From NCBI GenBank assembly GCA_013289685.1, contig JABCZL010000002.1, positions 434,001 to 498,000 of the forward strand: a stretch of DNA of 64,000 nt. Direction: 5' to 3'. The first letter of the stretch is position 1. The number at the start of each line of letters is the position of its first letter. The notes under the pieces are model-generated. The model saw only the letters and a list, made by a program, of their open reading frames with translations. It was not told the origin of the DNA and did not search any database. Of the stretch, positions 43,709 to 53,310 are shown piece after piece. The DNA is from Acidobacteriota bacterium (GTDB lineage: Bacteria; Acidobacteriota; Terriglobia; Terriglobales; Acidobacteriaceae). Both the position numbers and the translations under genes were made by a program.

Positions 43709-43728
43709 TGCAAATCGATGCGCGCGGT

Positions 43729-46077
43729 TCAACGCAGCTTCGCATACTCCGCTTTGGCCTGCCTTAAGATAGGGACGTCGGCGTCCGCGTCCTTCCAGAG
43801 CGTAAGGAAATCCTGATAGGCGGATTTCGCTTTGGTCTTATTCCCGGACAGCGCGTAAGCCCTGCCGAGTTGCAGGTGCGCCAATGCGCCGATGGGATCG
43901 CTGAGCACGATCCCGCGGTGATCGAGAATTTTCTGGAATTCCCCGACGGCTTCGGCGCCTTGATGCGCCGCCAGATAGGCGAGGCCACGGACATAGGCTG
44001 GGTAGAGACTACCCGCTCCCAATAGAAATTCAGAGCCGCCCTCAATCGGAGTTCCGCCTTCATAAGAAATGGCGGTTTGAAGCAGTTCGACAGCCTTTGA
44101 GGGCTGGTTGTGGTTCAACGCCACCAGTGCGCGGATCGTCGGCACATACGTGAATCGGACTATCGTGTCCTCAGGGAAGCGTCTGGAGAGATCCTCTGCC
44201 AGTCCTTGGGATCGAGCAGAATCTCCCGAGAGAGCAAGCGCAAAGGCTGCTTCATATTCCGCATCCCTGCTCTTTGAAAGCGCAAGTGCGTCCCCGGCTC
44301 TCTGCCTTGCGGCCGATGCATTTCCGAACAGGGCTTCCCGCACCGCGGCATCCGCTTCGTAAAGTGCCTCGGTATCCCGCCGCTCCGCCTTCCGCGCCAA
44401 ATCCGCTGCCCGCCCTGACATCTTCCTGGCCTCTTGCAGGTGACCGGAATAAGCCGATACGAACCCTTCGGCGTTGGACATCCAGTCGTCCGCGCCAGGT
44501 TTTTCCCGAGGCAGAGCGGCTTCCCGGTCCATCCCTGTCTTGTCGTCTTTCAAGAAGGCGATGACGTATCGCTGGACATGGAAATCGGGGATATCGAGTT
44601 TGCGATCGGACGCTCGCTGCAGAGCCTTCTCCGCTTCAGCAGTGCGCTCCAGCGCCAGGTAGCTGTCGGCAAGAAGGCTGTATCCTATGGAAAAGTCCGG
44701 GTCGATACCGACAGCTATTTTGGCTTCCTTGACGGACTCTTCACGTTTGCCGATCGAAGGATAGATTCCACCTGCCAACAGTCCGTGGGGCAGCGACGCA
44801 CGAGGATAGGCTCGCACCCACAAGTCGCAGATCTGTTGCGCCTTCTCCAGATCCCCCGTAACCTGCAATTCGTAAGTAAGAGAAATAAAGAACCGCTCCT
44901 GGTCGCTGGCGTGATCCCGCAATTGATAGGCCTTGTTGGTATTTTGCGCAGAAAGGACGGATTCCCCGATGTCTCCGTACATGCGCCCCAGCGCCGCGTA
45001 AGCGCTGGCAAAGTTGGGATCAATCTCGATGGCGCGATTGAAAAACGGCACAGCGGCCGCCGAACCAGTGGAAGAGACAACCTGCCAGCCGGCGCTATAG
45101 GCCTTCAAGGCTTCGAGTGAGGGCGTCGTGGCTTCGGCGAGCGGAACGTCGTACTTCTTGACCGTGGTCAGTGATTCGCCGACTCGGGTTCTGAATTTGC
45201 TGGCTATTTGGCCAAGCGCATTCAGCACGTCCTCTTTTCTCGCCACTTGGACCTGTTCATCCGCAAGAACATCTCCCGTGCGACAGTCCTCTGCGCGCAG
45301 GCCCAACACATACTGGCTGCCAAGGCTTGCAATCGAGCCGTCGAGAACGGCCGCGCTTGCAGTTCGCTCACAGATTTCCCGGGCGATCTCTGGAGTAAGT
45401 CGGGCATCGGCTGGCTTGCCCATCAGCCTCAGTACCTGATGCATGCGCTCCTCTGAGATGAGACTGAGGAAAGGCGACTGCTCCAGTTGCACCGCCAAGC
45501 CTTGCCTCAGCGTTCCGTCAAATACGGAATCGCCCGTCGTGTTATTGAAGTCGGCAAGGACAATCGTGTCTTTGTCCGTGAGCTTCGGCGTGCGGCCGAG
45601 ATAGAAGTAACCACCGACGGACAACGCCAGCAGAGCCGCGATAGCGGGGACAATCAGCTTCCAGCGCTTTCCAATACCCGTTGGGGTGCTGGTCGTTGCG
45701 GGCGAACCCGAAGCCGGTTGCTGCTGAGTTAGGCCTTGGGCGGTCGGGATAACAACCTCGGCTATCTGGCCTATAAATCGGTAACCTCTCCCCGTGACGG
45801 TCCGGATAAAGCGCGGTTGTTCGGGGTCATCTTTCAGGACTTGGCGGATTTTTCGGATTGCAGTATTGATTGCGTTATCGGTATCGAGGAAAACGTCCTT
45901 GCCCCAGAGCTTTTCAATGATCTCTTCCCGCGTCACCAACTGGCCCCGCCGCTCCATCAGCAGGAACAGGACTTCCATGGGGATTCGTTCCAGCTTCAGC
46001 GTGCGGCCCGAACGTCGCAACTGGTAGGCGCGAAGGTCCGCCTCGAATTCATCAAATGTGACGAGGTCTGTAGCCAC
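43729..46077 (-). CDS. Winged-helix one-component regulator with TM and TPR domains
   Basis: The product has 782 residues from a GTG at 46077 with GGAGAG upstream; the frame is open for another 107 codons that do not look like protein. An OmpR-type winged helix (about 5-108; LVTREEIIEKLWG, and FIRTVTGRGYRFIG) is followed by a transmembrane helix (about 139-160). A periplasmic region holds a TolB-N-like segment (DTIVLADFNNTTGD, and SLISEERMHQVLRLMG) and at least six TPR-like repeats. Such CadC-like proteins are common in Acidobacteria. It converges on the MMPL gene and may sense envelope state for the lipid cluster. Confidence 0.88.
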   Translation of the reverse strand: MATDLVTFDEFEADLRAYQLRRSGRTLKLERIPMEVLFLLMERRGQLVTREEIIEKLWGKDVFLDTDNAINTAIRKIRQVLKDDPEQPRFIRTVTGRGYRFIGQIAEVVIPTAQGLTQQQPASGSPATTSTPTGIGKRWKLIVPAIAALLALSVGGYFYLGRTPKLTDKDTIVLADFNNTTGDSVFDGTLRQGLAVQLEQSPFLSLISEERMHQVLRLMGKPADARLTPEIAREICERTASAAVLDGSIASLGSQYVLGLRAEDCRTGDVLADEQVQVARKEDVLNALGQIASKFRTRVGESLTTVKKYDVPLAEATTPSLEALKAYSAGWQVVSSTGSAAAVPFFNRAIEIDPNFASAYAALGRMYGDIGESVLSAQNTNKAYQLRDHASDQERFFISLTYELQVTGDLEKAQQICDLWVRAYPRASLPHGLLAGGIYPSIGKREESVKEAKIAVGIDPDFSIGYSLLADSYLALERTAEAEKALQRASDRKLDIPDFHVQRYVIAFLKDDKTGMDREAALPREKPGADDWMSNAEGFVSAYSGHLQEARKMSGRAADLARKAERRDTEALYEADAAVREALFGNASAARQRAGDALALSKSRDAEYEAAFALALSGDSARSQGLAEDLSRRFPEDTIVRFTYVPTIRALVALNHNQPSKAVELLQTAISYEGGTPIEGGSEFLLGAGSLYPAYVRGLAYLAAHQGAEAVGEFQKILDHRGIVLSDPIGALAHLQLGRAYALSGNKTKAKSAYQDFLTLWKDADADVPILRQAKAEYAKLR

Positions 46078-46386
46078 GGTTGAGCTCTCCACTCGCGCCG
46101 GCAGTAATTCTATCCCTTCTCGGGCAATCAATAAGGCCAGACTTTTCAGCAAGTTCCGAGTACAGAACAATACATAACTCTCCAGACCTTCTCCATTGCC
46201 CCCTCGCCCGAATTGCAACATCATGCGCCCCAGTTCAAGAACAACCCAAGCACGATTCGGGCCGAGTTCTTGATGGGGTGATTTCCAAAACGACCTTGCT
46301 TTTGAACTGCATGCGTATGCGCCGGGCAGCGATGCCCGGATGCGAACACGATGATCCTGGACAAATCCGCAAAGGAGAAACCACAA
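46078..46386. other. Divergent region between regulator and cytochrome c
   Basis: The minus frame of the regulator stays open here, but its codons are not protein-like and the part next to the start has a good ribosome-binding site. I see no clear promoter or repeat. An AAAGGAGA ribosome-binding site for the cytochrome gene lies at its right end. Confidence 0.4.
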
Positions 46387-47238
46387 ATGAAGGCACAAAA
46401 ACTTGTCAAAATAGCCTCGGCAACTGTCTTGACGCTGGGAGTGATTGCCCTAACTGGACGGTTGAGCGCTCCGCCGAGCGTGCAAGCGCAGGACAACCAC
46501 CGAGGCAACCACAGAGACGACGGAGACGCGTCGCTGGTTCGTATCGGTTTCGAGATAGCACCCGTCCCGCTGAACCTGGAGGGGAAAGACCCCTGGAAGG
46601 TGGGCTTAGGCAGCTTTCTGGTGAACGCGGTTGGCGACTGCAACGGTTGCCACACCGGCGGAGGGCCCCCAAACTTCAACTACGCTGCAGGCGGAAACCC
46701 CTATTTTGGCCAGCCCACAAAAACCGACCCGAACACCTACCTGGAAGGTGGTACAGATTTTGGTCCAGCCGTACCGCCAGTACCCGGGGTATATCCGCCA
46801 CCAGATTATTGGCTAGCCTCGGGACCATACGTAGGGCCCGATATCATTACGCGCAACCTGACACCGGACAAAACGGGACGAGCGGAAGGTGGCCGCACGC
46901 TTGAACAATTCAAGGAAATCCTGCGGCATGGAACCGATTTCGATAAGATCCATCTGACCTGCTCGGAACCTCCGTCGGATCCAACTACGGCAACGTGCCT
47001 TCCGCCTCCCGTCGATGGCAATCTTCTCCAAGTGATGCCATGGCCGGGGTTTCACAGCATGACCGACCACCAGATCGAGGCTATATACGAATACCTGAGT
47101 GCAATCCCTTGCATCGACAACACAACGAGCACGCCGCCCAGAGGCGCTCCTAACGAACTCCGCAACGATTGTGGAGTTGGCCAAGCCGTTGGCGCGGACA
47201 GCTCTTCAGAGGCGCCGCATCGCGCACGGAGGGAGTAG
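46387..47238 (+). CDS. Exported mono-heme c-type cytochrome
   Basis: This 283-residue protein has a signal peptide (about 1-35, ending SVQAQD). The single heme site is CNGCH at about residue 86-90, and the axial Met is probably in QVMPWPGFHSMTD. The large loops between (GGTDFGPAVPPVPGVYPPPD, and ITRNLTPDKTGR) match the cytochrome c subunits of membrane dehydrogenases. The last 40 residues, with Cys-rich loops, end in RRARRE-like sequence. It should accept electrons in the periplasm; the partner is unknown. Confidence 0.85.
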   Translation: MKAQKLVKIASATVLTLGVIALTGRLSAPPSVQAQDNHRGNHRDDGDASLVRIGFEIAPVPLNLEGKDPWKVGLGSFLVNAVGDCNGCHTGGGPPNFNYAAGGNPYFGQPTKTDPNTYLEGGTDFGPAVPPVPGVYPPPDYWLASGPYVGPDIITRNLTPDKTGRAEGGRTLEQFKEILRHGTDFDKIHLTCSEPPSDPTTATCLPPPVDGNLLQVMPWPGFHSMTDHQIEAIYEYLSAIPCIDNTTSTPPRGAPNELRNDCGVGQAVGADSSSEAPHRARRE

Positions 47239-47257
47239 CGGCTATCGCGAGGAACAG

Positions 47258-47291
47258 GGAACCGCTGTCCCTCGCCAGCGGTTTCCTTTTT
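47258..47291 (+). terminator. Rho-independent terminator of the cytochrome c gene
   Basis: GGAACCGCTG and CAGCGGTTTCC form a near-perfect stem, followed by TTTTT. It lies 20 bases after the cytochrome stop codon. Confidence 0.85.
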
Positions 47292-47349
47292 ACGCCGACC
47301 CACAAACCGTCGTCGTTGGGGACAAGAAATGAACTGTGGAGGCTCTTCC

Positions 47350-48027
47350 ATGTCAACCACAACACTGACGGCGCTCAAGCAGACTTCGTGGTTACGTCCA
47401 AAATATTTGCTGTTTGCCGCCATAGGCCTGATGTTGGCGTACGTTATTCCTCACGATGAGAGTTTTCTGGTGCATTCGAAAGATCCGATGTGGCAGCACT
47501 ACCAACCCTTTAAGTGGTGGCTGTTGCCACATGGAATCGCCGGTGCGTGCGCTCTGCTGCTGGGCCCGATGCAGTTCTCCGACCGGCTTCGCAATCGTTT
47601 CAGGCGGTTCCATCGTGTAGTCGGCCGAATCTATGTCGCCGGTGTATTCGTGGCTGCGCCCCTCGGCTTTTACATCCAGTATTTCCAGGAACGCATGGGC
47701 GATCCGCGGTCTTTCAGTATTGCCGCCGCGGTGGACGCCGCGTTGTGGATGACTACTACCGCGATTGCGTTGGCCTTCATTCTTAAAGGCAAGGTTCAGG
47801 AACACCGGCGATGGATGACTCGCAGCTTCGCCGTCGCACTGGTTTTTCTGGAGGGGCGAGTGATCGGCGGTGTGACCGGATTCGAGAATCTCGACGTCCA
47901 TGCGAACGAAACCATTGTGTGGGCTTGCCTCGCCTTCTCGATCCTTTCGGCGGACCTTGTGCTTGCGTGGCAGGAATTGGGTCGCCAACGCTCGGTGTCG
48001 TTCCAGCGCCGATCAGCTTCCCTCTAA
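47350..48027 (+). CDS. DUF2306-like membrane protein
   Basis: The product has 225 residues from the ATG at 47350 (GGAGG seven bases upstream). It has about six transmembrane segments with conserved-looking His positions (WWLLPHGIAGACALLLGPM, FHRVVGRIYV and KVQEHRRWMTRSFAVAL). This order of motifs is typical of DUF2306 membrane proteins, which may bind heme; no function is established. It is separated from the cytochrome gene by a terminator. Confidence 0.75.
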   Translation: MSTTTLTALKQTSWLRPKYLLFAAIGLMLAYVIPHDESFLVHSKDPMWQHYQPFKWWLLPHGIAGACALLLGPMQFSDRLRNRFRRFHRVVGRIYVAGVFVAAPLGFYIQYFQERMGDPRSFSIAAAVDAALWMTTTAIALAFILKGKVQEHRRWMTRSFAVALVFLEGRVIGGVTGFENLDVHANETIVWACLAFSILSADLVLAWQELGRQRSVSFQRRSASL

Positions 48028-48118
48028 AACTTCGCGAACGCGTCAGCGTGAGCCTTGCCCCTGGCCGCATTTATAATTCTCCCGTCTTCAGTTTCCGTCA
48101 ACAGGAGTCTTTGTAAGT

Positions 48119-48718
48119 ATGAATGAAATGGACGCCCGAGAGGCAGCATGGGAACTCCTGACTGAGTTCACTCAATCGGAAAGTTTGCGCAAGCACGCGC
48201 TGGCGGTTGAAGCATGCATGCGCGCCTGCGCACGCAAGTTGGGGAACGGCTCACCCGAAGACGAGAACCTGTGGGGCATCGTCGGCCTCATTCACGACTT
48301 CGACTACGAACGCTGGCCCAGCCTTGAAGACCATCCCTACAAGGGCAACGAGATTCTGAAAGAGCGTGGATACTCCGACGGGATCCGGCGCGCCATTATG
48401 TCCCACGCCGAATACACCGGCGTTACCCGCGACTCGCCCATGGAAAAAGCTCTGTTCGCCTGCGATGAGCTGGCAGGATTCATCACTGCCGTCGCTTTGA
48501 TCAAGCCCGGGAAGTCGTTGGCCGAGGTCGACACCAAGTCGGTGCGGAAAAGAATGAAAGACAAAGCCTTTGCCCGCAAGGTGAACCGCGACGACATTAT
48601 CCAGGGCGCGCTCGCGCTCGGCGTTGACTTGGACGAGCACATTGCCTTCTGTATCGAAGCCCTGAAGCCCATCGCGCCGCAGCTCGGGTTGGATGGAAGC
48701 GCGGTCAAGGCCGGATAA
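48119..48718 (+). CDS. HD-domain hydrolase
   Basis: This 199-residue protein has the HD metal site: His26 (LRKHALAVE), His59-Asp60 (GLIHDFDYERWP) and a second His pair (MSHAEYTG). The C-terminal helices are Lys-rich. Small stand-alone HD proteins of this type are probably phosphohydrolases acting on nucleotides or similar compounds. AGGAG lies 12 bases before the ATG. Confidence 0.85.
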   Translation: MNEMDAREAAWELLTEFTQSESLRKHALAVEACMRACARKLGNGSPEDENLWGIVGLIHDFDYERWPSLEDHPYKGNEILKERGYSDGIRRAIMSHAEYTGVTRDSPMEKALFACDELAGFITAVALIKPGKSLAEVDTKSVRKRMKDKAFARKVNRDDIIQGALALGVDLDEHIAFCIEALKPIAPQLGLDGSAVKAG

Positions 48719-48833
48719 GGCCAATTCTCCTCGCCGCAACGGATCGGGAAATAGATATTGCCGTCACGAACCTGTGCTAATATCGGCTGGCATTTCTTCC
48801 TGAAGGTTCACACTTCAACGTTTTCAGCTCTAT

Positions 48834-48857
48834 CTGAAGTGCGGAGAGCCGGTCAGT
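48834..48857 (+). repeat. Partial copy of the zinc-ribbon coding sequence
   Basis: These 24 bases, directly before the start codon of the next gene and in the same frame, encode LKCGEPVS. They match 48951-48974 (LKCGKPVS) in the gene itself at 19 of 24 positions. An in-frame stop upstream and the lack of a start codon mean they are not translated from a normal start. Confidence 0.6.
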
Positions 48858-49637
48858 ATGTCGACAAACAGCGCTACACCGCCGACTGCCAAGGTTTTGC
48901 TGGGATGCAGCAAGTGCGGCGCGAGCCTGCCCGACGAGGCGCAGTACTGCCTGAAATGCGGCAAGCCAGTGAGTTCTTCGCCGAAAAGCCCCGCTGTCGT
49001 CGAGCCGCCTCCTGCAATAGAAATTGCGCGGCCTCGGCCCAAGCGCCGCTGGGTGCTCTGGATTGTGCTGGTAATTCTTGCCGCCGGCGCTCTATGGACC
49101 GTGATCAGCGACAGCACGGCCGCGCAGGAAGTGCAGGAGTTTGTCGGATTTAAGCAGGATCGCACTATCCTCGACTCCGCTTTTACCGTCGGTCCGCACA
49201 CTTTCCGGTATTACAAATTCGCTTTACCCGAAGGATCGGTGAACGTGGCCGTTGTCGGCCAATTCACCGCGGCCGCCGACAACCAGAGCACGGGCAACCG
49301 TAAGAGCCAGCCCAGCGACAAGAACAGTGACAAGAACAACAAAGCCAGCGACACCGACACTGGCATCGAATCCCTCGTCCTCACCGAACCTGCCTTTACC
49401 GTCTGGCAGAACGGATATGCGACCAGTTCTATCTACGACAGCGGAAACGTCGCTGAGGGCGCGGTGCAGGCCGACATTCCGGCGGGCGCGGGAATTTACT
49501 ATCTCATCTTCAGCAACAAGTCTTCGCCCAAAACGTCCAAGGCCGTTCATGCCACGGTCGTGCTGCGCTACAAAAGCTGGCTGCCCAACTGGGTTCGCCG
49601 CATGAAAGGACGATTCCTAGACTGGGTTGGACTGTGA
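48858..49637 (+). CDS. Zinc-ribbon membrane protein
   Basis: The product has 259 residues. A cytoplasmic zinc ribbon uses Cys17-x2-Cys20 and Cys31-x2-Cys34 (CSKCGASLP and CLKCGKPVS). A Pro-rich linker and one transmembrane helix (about 65-83) follow. The C-terminal domain (about 95-245) is beta-rich and probably lies outside, with a Lys/Asn/Asp/Ser-rich insertion in the middle (DKNSDKNNKASDTDTG). Proteins with this layout are frequent in soil bacteria and have no settled role. Confidence 0.75.
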   Translation: MSTNSATPPTAKVLLGCSKCGASLPDEAQYCLKCGKPVSSSPKSPAVVEPPPAIEIARPRPKRRWVLWIVLVILAAGALWTVISDSTAAQEVQEFVGFKQDRTILDSAFTVGPHTFRYYKFALPEGSVNVAVVGQFTAAADNQSTGNRKSQPSDKNSDKNNKASDTDTGIESLVLTEPAFTVWQNGYATSSIYDSGNVAEGAVQADIPAGAGIYYLIFSNKSSPKTSKAVHATVVLRYKSWLPNWVRRMKGRFLDWVGL

Positions 49638-49650
49638 GGAACTACCTGCG

Positions 49651-49713
49651 TAGAGACGTGGCTTGCTACGTCTTTCTTGCCTGCGCCGAGACGTAGCAAG
49701 CTACGTCTCTACG
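49651..49713. repeat. Palindromic element, AGAGACGTAGCTTGCTACG type
   Basis: TAGAGACGTGGCTTGCTACG and CGTAGCAAGCTACGTCTCTA are inverted copies about 20 bases apart, and each arm is itself near-palindromic (GTAGC/GCTAC). A shorter relative lies at 63678-63706. It separates the convergent zinc-ribbon and ftsK genes. Confidence 0.8.
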
Positions 49714-49726
49714 AACTGGCAGGTAT

Positions 49727-52129
49727 CTATCGCGTGGTCTCTTCGATTTCCGAGATCCAGTCAGGCCGCTTCAGCACTTCGCGCGGCTTGGGACCGTCGG
49801 CCGCGCCGACAATGCCGTCCTGCTCCATCAGATCGATCAGATGCGCCGCGCGGCCGTAGCCAATGCGCAAACGCCGCTGCAGCAGGGAAGTGGAGGCCTT
49901 GCCGAACTCCACCACCAGCTTCACGGCATCGGCAAACATGGGATCGTCTTCGGACTCGCCGTCCGTGCCAGCCTCTCCGTCACTGCCTTCCGCTCCGGCC
50001 TCGCGCTCGCCTTTCGGTGGTTCGAGGAACTGTTGCTGATATTCGGCCAGGCCCTGCGCTTTCCAGAACTCTACCACCGCGGCGATTTCTTTTTCCGTCA
50101 CGAACGGAGCGTGCAGTCGATGCACCCGCGCCGAGCCCGACGGCAGATACAACATGTCGCCCTTGCCGAGGAGAGCCTCCGCGCCATTGGCGTCGAGAAT
50201 GGTGCGCGAATCGACTTTCGTGGCCACGCGGAATGAAACGCGCGCCGGGAAGTTCGCCTTGATCAATCCGGTAATCACGTCCACGCTGGGCCGTTGAGTT
50301 GCTAGAACAAGATGAATGCCGACGGCGCGCGCCATCTGCGCAAGGCGCGTGATCGATTCTTCCACGTTGCTGGAATCGAGCATCATCAGGTCGGCCAATT
50401 CGTCGATGATGATGACGATGTAGGGAATGGGCTTCTCATCCGACTCTTCGTCGAACAAACTGAGCGTGCCATTCTGATCGAACAATTTGTTGTACTGGTC
50501 GATGTTGCGGACGCCCTTGGCCGCGAGCAGCTTCAGGCGGCGCTCCATTTCGCGCACCGCGTTGCGCAGCGCGTTGGCCGCGAGTTTCGGCTCGGTGATG
50601 ATGGGCGTGTAAAGATGCGGAACGCCTTCGTAGTTCCCCAACTCCAGACGCTTGGGGTCGACGAGAATCAGGCGGACCTGATCGGGCGTGGCCTTGTACA
50701 GGATCGACATGATCATGGCGTTGATGGCCACGCTCTTTCCTGCGCCAGTGGATCCGGCAATTAACAAGTGCGGCATGCCAGCGAGATCTGCGGTGACGAT
50801 GCGGCCGTTGATGTCTTTGCCCATGGCGATCGTCATCTTCGACTTCGATCCCATGAATTCCTGCGACTCGATGTTCTCGCGCAGCCAGATGATTTCGCGC
50901 TGCCGGTTCGGTACCTGAATGCCGACCGTGCTTTTGCCCGCCATGCGCTCGATCAGAATGCTCTCGGCTTTCAGCGCGAGGCAAAGATCGTCGCACAGAT
51001 TGGTGATGCGGCTGTACTTGATGCCGGCTTCCGGCTTGAACTCGAACGTGGTGACGACGGGGCCGGGATTGATCTGCGTAATCTGCCCGTGAATCTCAAA
51101 CTCGGCGTATTTTTCGGTCAGAACTTGCGCGAGAAGCTTGAGTTCATCAGCGTCGACCGCCTGCTGTTCGTCGGGACGCTGCAGCAGGCTGCTCGACGGC
51201 AACTTGTAGCCGCCAGCGATGCGGGGCATCGTGGTCTTGGCCTTGTTGCCGCTGTCGCCACGCTCGGTGACCTCAGGATCCGCGTCCGCTTCGAGTGAAG
51301 CATCCATTGCCAGAGGGTCCGCCAGAATTCCACCGGTTGCGGGCGCGAGTTTGGGCGGTTCCTGTTCCGCCATCATGCGCTCGATCCCGGTGCGGCGCGG
51401 CTCCGCAGACGCTGCGGAAGCCTGCGTCACTGGCCGCGACGGAATCAACTGCGTCTTCACGATGGGCTTCGAGATCCGCCGCTGATCCAGTTCTTTTTGT
51501 TGACGTTTTTTGGCGCGCTCTCCCTGCCAATCTTTGTAGCGATTCCACAGCGCGGTGACGAAGGCGAACCTCGTCGGAGCCCAGAGTCGAATGGCCGAGA
51601 ACGAGAATGCCGTCGAGAGATACAACGCTACGGCGAGCACGGTGGCGCAGACAATATAGGCGCCGACAAGATTCAGGTAGTGAATCATGAAGTCGCCGAC
51701 GACGCGCCCCAGCAGGCCTTCGATGGGGATCACGCTCATCCAGCGCAAGTGTCCGGGCAGTAGCGCGAGCATGGCAGGGACGAACATCACCAGCCAGATT
51801 CCGCCCAGGCTTTTCGCCAGCGGGGACTGCACTTTCATCGAGCGGAACCAGCGCACGCCCAGCATCGTCGGGAAGATCACGAGCAGGAATGCGCCGATGC
51901 CGAAAAACTGCAGCAGCATGTCGGCGGTGAACGCGCCGACCACGCCGATCCAGTTGCGCGCGGCATGCGAACCGGTTAGCACCGAGGCGCTGTTCCACGA
52001 AGGGTCGAGCGGAGAGTAGGAAACGAGTGCGAGGAACAGGAGGAGCGCGGAGACGCACATCAGGAATCCGATCAGCTCATTGAGCCGCCGGTTCCCGGTG
52101 GGAACAAAAATGCCTGCCAGATAATCCAT
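49727..52129 (-). CDS. ftsK: DNA translocase FtsK/SpoIIIE
   Basis: This protein has about 800 residues from the ATG at 52129; a GTG at 52168 would add 13. Four hydrophobic segments in the first 180 residues anchor it in the membrane. A charged linker leads to the motor: FEFKPEAGIKYSRI (alpha), LIAGSTGAGKSVAINAM (Walker A) and YIVIIIDELADLMM (Walker B). The C-terminal gamma winged helix (TSLLQRRLRIGYGRAAHLID) should read the polar KOPS-like DNA sequences. It pumps DNA through the septum and activates XerCD recombination at dif. Confidence 0.96.
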   Translation of the reverse strand: MDYLAGIFVPTGNRRLNELIGFLMCVSALLLFLALVSYSPLDPSWNSASVLTGSHAARNWIGVVGAFTADMLLQFFGIGAFLLVIFPTMLGVRWFRSMKVQSPLAKSLGGIWLVMFVPAMLALLPGHLRWMSVIPIEGLLGRVVGDFMIHYLNLVGAYIVCATVLAVALYLSTAFSFSAIRLWAPTRFAFVTALWNRYKDWQGERAKKRQQKELDQRRISKPIVKTQLIPSRPVTQASAASAEPRRTGIERMMAEQEPPKLAPATGGILADPLAMDASLEADADPEVTERGDSGNKAKTTMPRIAGGYKLPSSSLLQRPDEQQAVDADELKLLAQVLTEKYAEFEIHGQITQINPGPVVTTFEFKPEAGIKYSRITNLCDDLCLALKAESILIERMAGKSTVGIQVPNRQREIIWLRENIESQEFMGSKSKMTIAMGKDINGRIVTADLAGMPHLLIAGSTGAGKSVAINAMIMSILYKATPDQVRLILVDPKRLELGNYEGVPHLYTPIITEPKLAANALRNAVREMERRLKLLAAKGVRNIDQYNKLFDQNGTLSLFDEESDEKPIPYIVIIIDELADLMMLDSSNVEESITRLAQMARAVGIHLVLATQRPSVDVITGLIKANFPARVSFRVATKVDSRTILDANGAEALLGKGDMLYLPSGSARVHRLHAPFVTEKEIAAVVEFWKAQGLAEYQQQFLEPPKGEREAGAEGSDGEAGTDGESEDDPMFADAVKLVVEFGKASTSLLQRRLRIGYGRAAHLIDLMEQDGIVGAADGPKPREVLKRPDWISEIEETTR

Positions 52130-52335
52130 GTGGGCTGATTCACACACTGAAGACACTACAGTCGACACTCTTCAGCGCCGCAATCGGCCAGAGCCCTTAC
52201 ATTATGCCAAGAAGCCGACGATCCGACAATGCTGGAAAACGGAGGTAGTATTCAAGTAGAGACATTACTTGCAACGTACTCAATCTAAGTGCCTTGACAG
52301 GGGCAAGACGTTGCCAGCGACGTCCCTTCGCTTAC

Positions 52336-53208
52336 TTACTGAAGGTGCATCGCGAGTGCGAGCGCAATCACCACGACGCCAGCAACGATTCGGTAGATGA
52401 TGAAGAGCCGCAAACTATTCGATTGCAGATAACGGATCAGCCAGGCAATGGCTGCGTAGCCGACCAGCGCGGAAACGATGATGCCGACGAGAACGGGCGC
52501 ATGCATCCCGGCGGGTAGGCCTTCTTTTTGAAGTTCGTGAGCCTTCAGGACCGCGGCGCCGGCGATCAGCGGGGTTGACAGCAGGAAGCTAAAACGTACG
52601 GCCGCTTCGCGTGTGAGCCCACAAAAGAGGCCAGCGGTGATGGTTGATCCCGATCGTGAAACTCCGGGGATCAGGGCAAATGCCTGGGCAGTGCCGACGA
52701 TCAGCGAATCGAGGAGGGAAATCCCAGTCAGAGGTTTTTGCAGGCTGCCGACTTTCTCTCCCAGCCACATGAAGAGAGCGACGACGATCAAAGCTCCGGC
52801 GATGAGAAAAATGTGTTCTCGGAAGTAATCCTCGGCGGAATGCTCCAGCAGTTTGCCCGCTATTGCTCCTGGAATCGTGGCGATCGCCAGAAACCACAGC
52901 AGCATGCGCTCCTCTTTCTGCTCTTCGGCAGTCAGATTCGCATCGGCCGAGCCGGACTCGGAGAAGCGGACGACTTTTCCGCCCAGCGCCGCGCGGATGA
53001 TCTGAAACCAGGTCCGCCGGAAGTAGAAGAGGACGGAGAGTAGAGTCCCGAAGTGCAGGGCAACGTCAAAACTCAATTCGTGCGCCGGGGAAAGCTCATT
53101 CCAGCCGAGCAAGCGCCGCACAATGATGAGATGCCCGGAACTGGAAATGGGGATGAATTCCCCAAGTCCTTGGACGATCGCAAGAACAACCGCTTGATAA
53201 ATTGGCAA
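52336..53208 (-). CDS. uppP: Undecaprenyl-diphosphatase UppP (BacA)
   Basis: This 290-residue membrane enzyme recycles undecaprenyl diphosphate to the monophosphate for peptidoglycan synthesis. It has the BacA motifs VQGLGEFIPISSSGHL at the N-terminus and PGVSRSGSTITAGLF (Ser/Arg catalytic loop) in the second half, with seven or eight hydrophobic segments. It forms a functional link with uppS at 29 kb. About 170 bases separate it from ftsK; these contain nothing I can name. Confidence 0.95.
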   Translation of the reverse strand: MPIYQAVVLAIVQGLGEFIPISSSGHLIIVRRLLGWNELSPAHELSFDVALHFGTLLSVLFYFRRTWFQIIRAALGGKVVRFSESGSADANLTAEEQKEERMLLWFLAIATIPGAIAGKLLEHSAEDYFREHIFLIAGALIVVALFMWLGEKVGSLQKPLTGISLLDSLIVGTAQAFALIPGVSRSGSTITAGLFCGLTREAAVRFSFLLSTPLIAGAAVLKAHELQKEGLPAGMHAPVLVGIIVSALVGYAAIAWLIRYLQSNSLRLFIIYRIVAGVVVIALALAMHLQ

Positions 53209-53310
53209 GATTAGTCCGCCGTGTTTCCGAGGTTAGTATGGCCTGTTGAATGTAAAACATGAGCCGCCGATCACGCAATGGCCCATTGCTCCTGCATGCG
53301 CAAGAGAATG

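Noticed and set aside
46078..46398. 107-residue N-terminal extension of the winged-helix regulator
   Set aside because: The sequence is not protein-like, and the GTG at 46077 has a good ribosome-binding site directly before the winged helix.
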